NCBI GenBank assembly: GCA_029262115.1
Contig: JAJCZZ010000079.1
Location: 1 to 64,000, forward strand
Direction: 5' to 3'
Length of the DNA stretch: 64,000 nucleotides
Source of the DNA: Gemmatimonadota bacterium
GTDB taxonomy: Bacteria; Gemmatimonadota; Gemmatimonadetes; Longimicrobiales; Gaopeijiaceae
Notes under the pieces: generated by a model
What the model saw: only the letters and a program-made list of their open reading frames with translations
Database searches by the model: none
What the model was told of the DNA's origin: nothing
Part shown: positions 42,035 through 50,458 of the stretch, piece after piece
Layout of the letters: each line of letters opens with the position of its first letter
How positions within the stretch are numbered: the stretch's first letter is position 1
Made by a program: the position numbers and the translations under genes

Positions 42035-43801
42035 ATGAATTCAGAAGTGCGGTTCCTCCTGGCCATCATGCTGATGCTCGGGGTCTTGGTAGGCACCAAC
42101 TTCCTGTTCCCGCCCGTGGAGCCTGTTCCCTTGGAGCAGGTCGACACGACCGACGCTCGAGAACCGGTTGCCGGGGCCCCGGATGTGGCGGCGCCGTCCA
42201 CCGAGGCTCCCGCGCCAGTAATTCCGGGGATACCGGGGGCGTCGGACGGACCGGCGGTGGACGCCGGGCAAGAAGCCGCTGGGGGTGTCGACCCGACCGG
42301 TGCGCTGGCCGGTGGGTCCTCCGCGGGTCAACGTCCCGTCGTCGTCGAGTCCTCGCTGTACCGCTTCACCTTCTCGCCGCAGGGGGCCCGCCTCCTGTCC
42401 GCGGAAATGTTGCAGTACGAGTCGTTCCGAGGCGCGGGCGGGCCGGTGGACCTGCTCCCCCCCGGGTCCACCGGTATCCTGGGCCACAAGCTGGTGGTGG
42501 GACGCGATACGGTCGACCTCTCGGGGCTCACGTTCTCGGTTGAGCCCGCGGAGGGGTTGGTGCTTGCCGAAGGGTCCGGTGAACAGTCGCTCCGCTTCAC
42601 CTATCAGCATCCGACGAACCCGTTCCGATTCGAGGTCGAGTACACGTTCGATCCGGAGTTGTACGCCGTGGGCGCTACCGGCTCGGTCGATGGGGTGGAC
42701 CGCCCACTCATCGTGACGAGGCTCGGCGACGGGATCTCGTACGCCGAGGTTGACTCTGCTCAGGAGACGCGGAGCATGGCGTACGTTGCCAACCACCTGC
42801 AGGACGGCATCGACTCCTGGGCGTTGGACCGGAGCAGTCCGCGGATCGTCGAGGGGCCGCTCGCGTGGGCGGCCTTTCGTAGCAAGTTCTTCGTGGTCGG
42901 AATGCTGGCGGAGGGCGTCGACGGAGCGGGCACTCCTCGGTACCTGGGCGGAATGCTGGTGGGCCCCAGTGAGCTGGCCGAGCGGACCGAAGTGCAGGTG
43001 GCGCAGTCGGCCGGATCGGACGGCGCGTTCGCCTACCGGCTGTTCCTGGGACCCCAGGAGCACGCGCGGCTGACTTCGCTTGGCGAAGGAATGCAGGAGG
43101 TGAACCCGTACGGGTGGCGTTTCGTCCGGCCCATCGTCAGGCCATTCGTCGCCATCATCATCGGGGCGCTGACGTTCCTGCACGACAACCTGAACATCGG
43201 GTACGGTTGGGTGCTCATCATCTTTGGTGTCCTGATGCGCGTCGTCCTCTGGCCGCTCAACCACAAAGCGATGAAGGCGCAGCTCCGCAACATGGCGGTG
43301 CAGCCTCTCGTGCAGGACATCCAGAAGCGGTACAAGGACAACCCCGAGAAGCTTCAGAAGGAGATGGTGAAGCTCTACAAGGAGCACGGCTTCAACCCCG
43401 TGGCAGGTTGTTTGCCGATGCTGCTTCCCTGGCCCGTTCTGATTGCCTTGTTCTTCGTGTTCCAGAACGCGATCGAGTTCCGCGGTGAGCCGTTCCTCTG
43501 GTTGCCGGACCTCTCGGCGGCGGACCCGTTGTACATCCTCCCGGCCTTCCTGGCGCTGTCGATGTTCCTCATGCAGTACGTGAGCTACAAGTCGCTCGAC
43601 CAGGAAAACCCGCAGATGAAGATGATGATGTACATCATGCCGGTCATGATGGGCTTCATCTTCTTCAACTTGCCCAGCGGGCTCAACTTGTACTACTCGA
43701 CCGCGAACGTGGCCACGATTCCGCAGCAGATCTGGATTGCGCAGGAGCGGAAGAAGGTGAAGAAGCACGTGCCACCGGCGGGGCCGACGGACCCCACCTG
43801 A
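42035..43801 (+). CDS. yidC: Membrane protein insertase YidC
   Basis: The 588-residue insertase has an N-terminal TM helix (FLLAIMLMLGVLVGTNFLF), an Ala/Pro-rich linker (about 35-100) and a large periplasmic beta-supersandwich domain (about 105-335). The five-helix YidC/Oxa1 core starts at about 360 (GWRFVRPIVRPFVAIIIGAL, VLIIFGVLMRVVLWPLNHKA, CLPMLLPWPVLIALFFVFQN). The Arg in the third core helix region (LMRVVLWPLN) fits the hydrophilic groove residue. It inserts proteins into the inner membrane with or without SecYEG. Full length for a Gram-negative YidC. Confidence 0.97.
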   Translation: MNSEVRFLLAIMLMLGVLVGTNFLFPPVEPVPLEQVDTTDAREPVAGAPDVAAPSTEAPAPVIPGIPGASDGPAVDAGQEAAGGVDPTGALAGGSSAGQRPVVVESSLYRFTFSPQGARLLSAEMLQYESFRGAGGPVDLLPPGSTGILGHKLVVGRDTVDLSGLTFSVEPAEGLVLAEGSGEQSLRFTYQHPTNPFRFEVEYTFDPELYAVGATGSVDGVDRPLIVTRLGDGISYAEVDSAQETRSMAYVANHLQDGIDSWALDRSSPRIVEGPLAWAAFRSKFFVVGMLAEGVDGAGTPRYLGGMLVGPSELAERTEVQVAQSAGSDGAFAYRLFLGPQEHARLTSLGEGMQEVNPYGWRFVRPIVRPFVAIIIGALTFLHDNLNIGYGWVLIIFGVLMRVVLWPLNHKAMKAQLRNMAVQPLVQDIQKRYKDNPEKLQKEMVKLYKEHGFNPVAGCLPMLLPWPVLIALFFVFQNAIEFRGEPFLWLPDLSAADPLYILPAFLALSMFLMQYVSYKSLDQENPQMKMMMYIMPVMMGFIFFNLPSGLNLYYSTANVATIPQQIWIAQERKKVKKHVPPAGPTDPT

Positions 43802-43805
43802 CCGG

Positions 43806-45188
43806 ATGGCGCCGGACACGATCGTTGCGCTATCGACACCTCCGGGACGAAGCGGGGTGGCGGTCGTACGGGTATCCGGGGCGGCGGCCGACCAGGTGCT
43901 GGCTGCGGTAGCGCCCGCCCTCGAGATCGGCCGCGCGCCGCCACGGGAGGCGCGTCTCTCGGCCATCCACGATCCGTCGACGGGAGATCTGGTCGACCGG
44001 GCGCTGGTCACGCGGTTTCCCGGCCCGGCGAGTTATACCGGCGAGGACGTGGTGGAGATCTCCTGCCACGGCGGCTGGCTGGTACCGGCGCTCGTGGTGG
44101 AGGCGTGCGTGGTGGCCGGAGCCCGACAGGCAGAGCGGGGTGAGTTCAGCCGCCGGGCCTATCTGAACGGGAAGCTCGACCTCGTCCAGGTCGAGGCGGT
44201 GGCCGATCTCATCGACGCACGTAGCCGGGCGCTTCATCGCGCCTCGCTCATTCAGCTCGACCGGGGGCTGTCCGAGCGTATCGCGGCGCTGCGGGAGCGA
44301 CTGATCCGGACGGAGGCTCTTCTCGCGCATCACCTCGATTTTCCTGAGGAAGATGACGCACCCGTCCCGCTGACCGAGGTTGTGTCGGAGGCTGACGACG
44401 TACTCGCGAAGATCGACGGCCTTCTTCGGACGGCTCCGGAAGGGGCCCTCCTGCGGGAGGGTGCGGTGGTCGTTCTCGCGGGTGCGCCCAATGCTGGGAA
44501 GTCGTCGCTGTACAACGCGCTCGTCGGAGAGGACCGAGCCATGGTCACCGAGGTGCCGGGGACGACGCGTGACGCGCTGGAGTCGACCGTGGAGCTGGGT
44601 GGCTTTCCCTTTCGACTGGTCGATACGGCGGGCCTTCGGGACTCGGAGGAGCGGCTGGAGATGATGGGAATCGAGGTGGCGAGACGAGCGCTGGCGAGGG
44701 CGGATCTCGTCCTCTATTGCACGGAGAAAATGGCTGTGGGCGCGGAGTTCGACCGCCTGCGCTCGGAGATCAATGTTCCGATGGTGATCGTGCACACCAA
44801 ACGAGATCTTCGGGGTGCCGGTGCCCCGGGGGTTTGGGCTGAGGAGGTCGCCGGCTACGTGGACGTCGCCGGCTACGTGGAAGTGTCGACCGTCACGGGT
44901 CACGGCCTCGGGGACCTCCAAGACCGGCTGCCGCGGGCCGTATTCTCGGGCTTGATCGAAACGGGCGGGGAAGTGCCGGTGGTCACGCGCAGGCGCCAGG
45001 TGCGGGCGTTGGAGGCGGCGCGAGAAGCCGTAGAGATGTTTCGCCGGGAGCTCGAGGGCGGCGTACCCGCAGATCTCGCGGCGACCCACCTGCGGCCGGC
45101 GGAGAGCGCCCTCGAGGAATTGCTGGGCGTCGTTTCGGTCGATGACGTACTGGACGTGCTGTTCGCCGACTTCTGTATCGGCAAGTGA
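43806..45188 (+). CDS. mnmE: tRNA modification GTPase MnmE
   Basis: The 460-residue enzyme has the N-terminal tetrahydrofolate-binding domain (TIVALSTPPGRSGVAVVRVS, YTGEDVVEISCHGG) and a helical domain. The inserted Ras-like G domain carries G1 GAPNAGKSS, G2/G3 PGTTRD and DTAGLRDS, and G4 HTKRD. The C-terminal motif is FCIGK with its conserved Cys. With MnmG it installs the 5-carboxymethylaminomethyl group on U34 of certain tRNAs. It starts 4 nt after the yidC stop. Full length. Confidence 0.97.
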   Translation: MAPDTIVALSTPPGRSGVAVVRVSGAAADQVLAAVAPALEIGRAPPREARLSAIHDPSTGDLVDRALVTRFPGPASYTGEDVVEISCHGGWLVPALVVEACVVAGARQAERGEFSRRAYLNGKLDLVQVEAVADLIDARSRALHRASLIQLDRGLSERIAALRERLIRTEALLAHHLDFPEEDDAPVPLTEVVSEADDVLAKIDGLLRTAPEGALLREGAVVVLAGAPNAGKSSLYNALVGEDRAMVTEVPGTTRDALESTVELGGFPFRLVDTAGLRDSEERLEMMGIEVARRALARADLVLYCTEKMAVGAEFDRLRSEINVPMVIVHTKRDLRGAGAPGVWAEEVAGYVDVAGYVEVSTVTGHGLGDLQDRLPRAVFSGLIETGGEVPVVTRRRQVRALEAAREAVEMFRRELEGGVPADLAATHLRPAESALEELLGVVSVDDVLDVLFADFCIGK

Positions 45189-45199
45189 GGTCTGGGGAG

Positions 45200-45502
45200 A
45201 TGAGCGAGAGTACGAACCGTGGTGGTGAGGTCGTCCGCTCCTGGATCGTGCGCGGACGGGTGCAGCGCGTTGGGTTCCGTTGGTGGACGCGGAACGTCGC
45301 ACTCGATCTGGGCGTGCGAGGGTGGGTCAGGAACCTCGCGGACGGTTCGGTGGAGGTTCACGGCGCCGGGGACGCTGGGTCGATCGATTCATTGGATCAG
45401 GCGCTCAGGGAGGGCCCTGCCCAGGCTCGGGTGGATTCGGTTGCGGACGGTGATGGGGACCACGCTCGGATTCCGGCCGAAGGCTTCGAAATTGTGCGCT
45501 GA
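45200..45502 (+). CDS. acyP: Acylphosphatase
   Basis: The 100-residue protein has the acylphosphatase signature: VRGRVQRVGFRWWTRNVALD with the catalytic Arg in V-G-F-R, then G-V-R-G-W-V-R-N-L-A-D-G-S-V-E-V with the catalytic Asn. It hydrolyses carboxyl-phosphate bonds. GGGGAG precedes ATG 45200 at good spacing, which fixes this start. Placement between mnmE and mnmG is not the usual order. A 222-bp gap with a hairpin follows, so acyP may end the rpmH operon transcript. Confidence 0.92.
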   Translation: MSESTNRGGEVVRSWIVRGRVQRVGFRWWTRNVALDLGVRGWVRNLADGSVEVHGAGDAGSIDSLDQALREGPAQARVDSVADGDGDHARIPAEGFEIVR

Positions 45503-45563
45503 GCGGGTTGATACGGAGCGGGCGGCCGCGCGGGAGCGTGTAAGCAGTAGGGCGCACGGCTGT

Positions 45564-45582
45564 GACGGCGCGCTCCGCCGTC
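45564..45582 (+). terminator. Hairpin between acyP and mnmG
   Basis: Perfect 7-bp stem GACGGCG / CGCCGTC with a 5-nt loop (45571-45575), 62 bp after the acyP stop. There is no T-tract, so intrinsic termination is doubtful; it may be an attenuating structure. The rest of the 222-bp gap shows nothing else recognisable. Confidence 0.3.
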
Positions 45583-45724
45583 GTGTCCGAGTGACTGCGG
45601 GATCCGTCGAGGGTGCCGGTGGGTGGCGGGAGCGCTGCGCTGCTCGTGGCGCACCGCCTCCTGCGAGGATGTACGCTCGGTTGCTCAGGGCACCGGCGGT
45701 ACGACCGACTCGGGAGGAGCACGA

Positions 45725-47611
45725 ATGAGGAGTCGCTACGACGTGGTCGTGGTCGGCGGTGGGCATGCCGGAACGGAAGCGGCCGCCGCCTCTGCACGGA
45801 TCGGGGCGCGGACGCTGCTCATCACGCCCGACATGGGGCGCATCGGCCAGATGAGCTGCAACCCGGCGATCGGGGGGGTGGCGAAGGGCGTGGTCGCACG
45901 CGAGGTGGACGCGCTGGGCGGCGTGATGGGACAGGCGACCGATGCGTCCCGCATCCAGTTCCGGATGCTCAACCGATCGAAAGGCCCGGCGGTGTGGGGT
46001 CCCCGCGCGCAGTGCGACCGCGCGATGTATCCGATCGCGGTCCGGCGGATCCTCGACGGGTTGCCTTGCCTGGAGCTGTTTCAGGAGATGGTCGAAGATC
46101 TGGTGGCCGAGGACGGGCGGGTAGTCGGCGTCCGTACCCGGGGCGGGACGCTCATCGAGGCGGATGCCGTGGTGGTGACTGCCGGGACCTTCCTTCGGGG
46201 TCGCATCCACGTCGGGGGTCAGGCCGGTGTCGAGGCGGGGCGTGCCGGCGAGGCGCCATCGGTGGCGCTGGCCGTGGGGTTGGAGGTACTGGGGCTGCGG
46301 GTTGCGCGGTTCAAGACCGGTACGCCGCCGCGAGTGGATGGACGGTCGGTGGACCTGGATGCGATGGTGCGACAGGACGGGGAGGTCGGTGACTTTCGAT
46401 TCGCCTCCTATGTGCGCGAGACGATTCCGGATCAGCGCCCGTGTTGGATCACCTGGGCGGGCGCGGACCTCAAGCGGGTGGTGGCGGAGAACCTCGACCG
46501 AAGCGCCCTCTACGGCGGCGAGATCTCGGGACGTGGACCACGATATTGTCCGTCGATAGAGGACAAAGTGGTGCGGTTCCCTGACGCGCCACGGCATCAG
46601 GTGTTTCTGGAGCCAGAAGGGCTCCACACGACCGAGCTCTACGTGAACGGTCTGTCCACCTCGCTTCCGGCCGAGGTTCAACTGGAGTTCCTCCGAACGC
46701 TCCCGGGCATGGCTGACGCGATCATGACGAAGGTCGGCTATGCCATCGAGTACGACTACTTTCCGCCGGACCAACTCCGCCATACGCTCGAACTGCGTAG
46801 CGTGCCCGGCCTGTTCCTGGCGGGGCAGGTGAACGGCACGACCGGCTACGAAGAGGCGGCCGGGCAGGGATTGGTGGCCGGGGCCAACGCGGCGTTGAAG
46901 GTTCTGGGAGGTGAGCCCTTCCTGCTCGAGCGCGACGAGGCGTACATCGGCGTCCTGATCGACGATCTGGTGACGCGTGGGGTCGACGAGCCGTACCGGC
47001 TGTTCACCTCCCGAGCGGAATTCCGCCTTCTTCTGCGCCAGGACAATACAGTGCGTAGGCTGGGCGGCATAGCCGTAGCACATGGCCTCTTGACCGATGT
47101 ACAGAAGGTCTCGCTCGACGAGCGTCTCCGGGATGAGGAGCGGTTACGACAGTGGTTCGTGGCCACCAGCCTCCCGCCCGATGCGGTCAACGATGCGCTT
47201 GAAGCAGCCGGGTCATCACCGATCCGAGAGCCGACTCGGGCGGCCGCCCTGCTGAAGAGGCCAGGCGTGACCGCTCGGGTGCTCCTCGCGGTCGCGGACG
47301 GTGAGGCTCCCGTGACCGACCAGGACACCCTCTCGTCGGTGGCGGTGGAGCTCAAGTATGCCGGATACGTCGACAGGGAACGTGCTCGTGCCGAGACCCT
47401 CAGGAAACAGGCTAAGATCAAACTGGACAACGAGTTACCGTACTCATCATTCGTCACGCTCTCCTGGGAGGCACGGGAGAAGCTGGACCGGATCCGCCCC
47501 GATACCTTGGCACAGGCCGCGCGAGTTCCTGGTGTGACGCCTGCCGATCTGCAGAACCTTGTGATGGAGGTTCGGAAGCTGCGGAGCCAGGGAACGGGCG
47601 CCGGTACCTGA
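45725..47611 (+). CDS. mnmG: tRNA uridine-5-carboxymethylaminomethyl modification enzyme MnmG (GidA)
   Basis: The 628-residue FAD enzyme has the dinucleotide fold GGGHAGTEAA at residues 9-18, MSCNPAIGGVAKG, HVGGQAGVEAGRAGE, the MnmG signature GPRYCPSIEDKVVRF, GLFLAGQVNGTTGYEEAAGQ and the C-terminal MnmE-binding helical domain. It partners MnmE in wobble-uridine modification. ATG at 45725 follows GGGAGGAGCACGA; the longer frame back to 45623 is not needed. rsmG, a frequent downstream neighbour, is missing; the next 480 bp carry parS sites instead. Confidence 0.97.
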   Translation: MRSRYDVVVVGGGHAGTEAAAASARIGARTLLITPDMGRIGQMSCNPAIGGVAKGVVAREVDALGGVMGQATDASRIQFRMLNRSKGPAVWGPRAQCDRAMYPIAVRRILDGLPCLELFQEMVEDLVAEDGRVVGVRTRGGTLIEADAVVVTAGTFLRGRIHVGGQAGVEAGRAGEAPSVALAVGLEVLGLRVARFKTGTPPRVDGRSVDLDAMVRQDGEVGDFRFASYVRETIPDQRPCWITWAGADLKRVVAENLDRSALYGGEISGRGPRYCPSIEDKVVRFPDAPRHQVFLEPEGLHTTELYVNGLSTSLPAEVQLEFLRTLPGMADAIMTKVGYAIEYDYFPPDQLRHTLELRSVPGLFLAGQVNGTTGYEEAAGQGLVAGANAALKVLGGEPFLLERDEAYIGVLIDDLVTRGVDEPYRLFTSRAEFRLLLRQDNTVRRLGGIAVAHGLLTDVQKVSLDERLRDEERLRQWFVATSLPPDAVNDALEAAGSSPIREPTRAAALLKRPGVTARVLLAVADGEAPVTDQDTLSSVAVELKYAGYVDRERARAETLRKQAKIKLDNELPYSSFVTLSWEAREKLDRIRPDTLAQAARVPGVTPADLQNLVMEVRKLRSQGTGAGT

Positions 47612-47836
47612 AGTGACGCCGTTCAGCCCGCGGGGTCTCCCAATCCTTGCAGATACGGACAGATATCGTGCTGAGAAGGCGCTGGACGCCGAAATCTCGT
47701 CATGGCTGTAGCGGATCCCGCGGGACCTGGAGAGATATCCCGCTGAGACTTCTTGGTGGGGCGACTTCCGCCGGCGAACTGACGCGGGTGTTCCCCAGGA
47801 GTGACCCAGCCCGCTAGCGGGAAGTCCACAGTTCAG

Positions 47837-47852
47837 TGTTTCACGTGGAACA
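47837..47852. other. parS site 1
   Basis: TGTTTCACGTGGAACA is the 16-bp ParB-binding palindrome with a single asymmetric base (the consensus TGTTNCACGTGNAACA is fully met). It lies 0.95 kb upstream of parA. ParB loads here and spreads to form the partition complex. Confidence 0.9.
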
Positions 47853-48039
47853 TCGGTGGACGCCCCGGGAATAGGCCAACACCCCATCGGTTCGACTACA
47901 CGGGGTTGTCTGGGGAGCTTTTTTCCGGGTGGGCCGCTCGTTCTCCGTGCCCGACGATAGGGCCAACGTCGTCAACCGCGAAGTCGCCCCGCGATTGCTT
48001 GACGGCCAACGATCCAAGGACTGGGCGATCAATGACACG

Positions 48040-48055
48040 TGTTCCACGTGGAACA
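48040..48055. other. parS site 2
   Basis: TGTTCCACGTGGAACA is a perfect 16-bp palindrome matching the parS consensus, 188 bp from site 1 and 37 bp beyond the stop of the convergent lipoprotein gene. Two sites this close, near parAB, mark the origin-proximal centromere. Confidence 0.95.
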
Positions 48056-48092
48056 GCCTCGGCCCAACTCGCCAACGAGGTCACGAGGTCGA

Positions 48093-48584
48093 CTACTTCC
48101 TGGCGAATTCGAAGTGGGCCAGGGCTGCCTCGGGTGACCCGTCGAGGTTGAAATCGAACTCTGTCGTACCGTCCAGGATCAATCGATCGGCCGTCACCGA
48201 GAAGGTCCCGCTGGTTCCCGGTTGACCCGGGGGGAAGGTGGGAACAAGGGTGAACTCCGACCCGGACACACGTATCTGACCGATCTCGGTCGACGATTGG
48301 ACGGCCACCACCAAGATGGCTGTATACTGCCCGGAGGGCTGTACGTTGAGGTCGAACGTCGCCCCGATCTCGATGAGATCGGGACGGACGGTCGGGTTCG
48401 CCACGTTCGTCAACACAACGGCGGTGGCGGACCAGTCGCCCACGAGCGGGGCTATGTCACCGGATCCGACCATGGGATCCTCGGAGCATGCGGTGGTGAC
48501 CGCGAGCACGCCAGCAAGCGCGAGTCGCAATCCGAGTCGGAATCGGAATAGGAAGCCCGTCCCGGCTGAAGTCTTTGAACGCAT
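48093..48584 (-). CDS. Lipocalin-like lipoprotein of unknown function
   Basis: The 163-residue protein has a lipoprotein signal (hydrophobic run LGLRLALAGVLAVTTAC with Cys as the lipidated residue). A compact beta-rich domain follows, of the lipocalin-like kind (LVGDWSATAVVLTNV, FDLNVQPSGQYTAILVV, FSVTADRLILDG). ATG at 48584 has GGGGTGAGGGG just before it; an upstream ATG lacks such a site. It is the only minus-strand gene between mnmG and parA and its 3' end abuts the parS region. Function unknown; related small lipoproteins are common in this lineage. Confidence 0.7.
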   Translation of the reverse strand: MRSKTSAGTGFLFRFRLGLRLALAGVLAVTTACSEDPMVGSGDIAPLVGDWSATAVVLTNVANPTVRPDLIEIGATFDLNVQPSGQYTAILVVAVQSSTEIGQIRVSGSEFTLVPTFPPGQPGTSGTFSVTADRLILDGTTEFDFNLDGSPEAALAHFEFARK

Positions 48585-48785
48585 CCCCTCACCCCCCATT
48601 TTGATCGCTGTTGAAAGCAAACCCAGCTCGTTCGGTCCGCCAGAGCCCGATGAAAACTCCCTGGGTCGCCTCGGGAGGTCAAGCCAGCGTGCTAGACGTC
48701 CCTCGCCGACCTACTTCGCCAAGAAGACGACCGTTAGATTCCCACCCATCACGGACCCCTGCTTCGAAAAGGCGCCTGAATCCAT

Positions 48786-49571
48786 ATGTCGCGCATTATC
48801 GCTATCGCCAACCAGAAAGGCGGGGTGGGTAAGACCACCACGGCGATCAATCTGGGCGCGGCTCTGGCCGTGGCCGAGAAGCGGACCTTGGTTGTCGACA
48901 TCGATCCACAGGGTAACGCCTCCAGCGGGCTCGGCCTGGAGGGTCGCGACTCCCTCCCGACCGTTTACGATATTCTCCTGGAGGGTCGGCCGGCCCACGA
49001 CTGCGTGATCAAGGGAATCCACTTCCCACTGATGGACCTGATCCCGTCCACCAGGGACCTGGTTGGCGCCGAGATCGAGTTGGTGAACGCACCGTCACGG
49101 GAGCACGTCCTCCGGCATGCCCTCGACGACATCCGCGACGACTATGATTACATCCTCGTAGATTGCCCGCCGTCGCTCGGCCTCCTTACCCTCAATACGC
49201 TGACGGCCGCAGATTCGGTCATGATTCCCATCCAGTGTGAGTTCTATGCACTGGAGGGACTGAGCCAGCTCCTCAACACCGTTCGCCTGGTCCAGAAGGG
49301 CCTCAACAGCGCGCTCGACATCGAGGGGGTCTTGCTGACCATGTACGACCGGAGGCTGAACCTTTCGAAGCAGGTCTCGGCCGAAGCGCGTGAGTACTTC
49401 GGCGATAAGGTATACCGCACGGCGATACCTCGGAACGTGCGCCTCGCGGAAGCCCCCAGCTTCGGCCAGCCGATCGTCCTGTACGATGTTCTCTCCCAGG
49501 GCGCGCAGGCCTATCTCGCTCTGGCAAAGGAGGTTCTGAGCAAGAAGCCTTCGTCCGGAGCGGTCCGGTGA
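48786..49571 (+). CDS. parA: Chromosome partitioning ATPase ParA (Soj)
   Basis: The 261-residue ATPase has the deviant Walker A KGGVGKTTT at residues 11-19 with the signature Lys, A' motif VVDIDPQGNASSGLG and B motif ILVDCPPSLGLLTLN. It forms a nucleoid-bound gradient that pulls ParB-parS complexes apart. It lacks an N-terminal regulatory HTH, as expected for a chromosomal ParA. Its 3' end overlaps parB by 4 nt (GTGA). Confidence 0.97.
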   Translation: MSRIIAIANQKGGVGKTTTAINLGAALAVAEKRTLVVDIDPQGNASSGLGLEGRDSLPTVYDILLEGRPAHDCVIKGIHFPLMDLIPSTRDLVGAEIELVNAPSREHVLRHALDDIRDDYDYILVDCPPSLGLLTLNTLTAADSVMIPIQCEFYALEGLSQLLNTVRLVQKGLNSALDIEGVLLTMYDRRLNLSKQVSAEAREYFGDKVYRTAIPRNVRLAEAPSFGQPIVLYDVLSQGAQAYLALAKEVLSKKPSSGAVR

Positions 49572-50458
49572 CCCGACGAGATCGCCTTGGTCGGGGACTC
49601 GGCGCCCTACTCGGGGACTACCTCGAAACCGACTCGCCGACGGGTGACTTGAAGACGGTGAAGCTGTCCGCCGTCGTTCCGAACCCTCACCAGCCGCGCA
49701 GGACGTTCACAGAGTCGGAGCTTTCGGATCTCGCCGCCTCCATCAAGGAGAACGGCCTCCTTCAACCCCTCGTTGTGCGGCCGGCCCCGGGTTCACCGGA
49801 CCGCTTCGAGCTGGTGGCCGGCGAACGGCGCTACCGAGCACTCGACCGGCTGGGGTGGGAGCAAGCCCCCGTTCTGATCCGGGAGGCGACCGACGAGACG
49901 ATGTTGGTCCTGGCCCTTGTCGAGAACCTTCAACGCGAGGCTCTCAGTCCCTTGGAGGAGGCAGAGGGGTATCGCGTCCTCGCCGACCAGTTCGACCTGA
50001 CGCAGGCGCAGATCGCAGACGCGGTCGGGAAGAGCCGTTCGACTGTGGCGAATTTCCTTCGCCTCCTCAACCTGCCCGCCTCCGTCCGCAAATTCCTCGA
50101 GGAGGGCGGGTTGTCGATGGGACACGCTCGGGCCCTCCTCGCGGTGGATGACGATGTTCGCGCGGGCGCTCTCGCCCGCGAGGCCGTTCGCGAAGGGTGG
50201 TCCGTCCGCGAGACCGAGCGGCGCGTGTCCAACCCGGACGCGGCAGCGAAACCGAGGAAGCAGTCGGTGTCGAGGGCGGTGGATCCGGTCGTGGCCGCCC
50301 TGGAGCAATCGCTCCAGGAGCGCCTCGCCACCCGGGTTTCGATCAAGCCCTCCTCGACAGGGAAGGGCACCATCGAGATCACCTATCTGGGAGATGAGGA
50401 TTTCGAGCGCATTTTCGCGCTCGTCGCCGGTCACTCGATCAACGCCGTCCTGGAATGA
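49568..50458 (+). CDS. parB: Chromosome partitioning protein ParB (Spo0J)
   Basis: The 296-residue protein has the N-terminal ParA-stimulating peptide (RLGRGLGALLGDY) and the CTPase fold with PNPHQPRRTF, GERRYRALDRLGW and ENLQREALSPLEEA. The central HTH (LTQAQIADAVGKSRSTVANF) recognises parS, and a C-terminal dimerisation domain follows. GTG at 49568 overlaps the parA stop. All CTP-binding motifs are present, so it should act as a CTP-dependent sliding clamp loaded at the two parS sites upstream. Confidence 0.97.
   Translation: MTRRDRLGRGLGALLGDYLETDSPTGDLKTVKLSAVVPNPHQPRRTFTESELSDLAASIKENGLLQPLVVRPAPGSPDRFELVAGERRYRALDRLGWEQAPVLIREATDETMLVLALVENLQREALSPLEEAEGYRVLADQFDLTQAQIADAVGKSRSTVANFLRLLNLPASVRKFLEEGGLSMGHARALLAVDDDVRAGALAREAVREGWSVRETERRVSNPDAAAKPRKQSVSRAVDPVVAALEQSLQERLATRVSIKPSSTGKGTIEITYLGDEDFERIFALVAGHSINAVLE

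Larger units (their letters stand above)
47612..48092. other. mnmG-lipoprotein gap carrying two parS sites
   Basis: This 481-bp gap holds no recognisable gene. It contains two parS sites (listed separately) and an imperfect direct repeat, AGATATCGTGCTGAGAAG near 47660 and AGATATCCCGCTGAGACT near 47731, about 70 bp apart. No rsmG sequence was seen on either strand. A centromere-like role with ParB is the likely reason it is kept free of genes. Confidence 0.6.

Noticed and set aside
42041-44011. A 656-codon antisense open frame across yidC and the start of mnmE
   Set aside because: It mirrors strongly coding yidC codons; its translation is His/Arg/Asp-rich with no motif and no ribosome-binding site. 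A GC-rich shadow frame.
45389-47083. A 564-codon antisense frame across mnmG and acyP
   Set aside because: Opposite strand is unambiguous mnmG and acyP; composition and lack of motifs mark it as a shadow.
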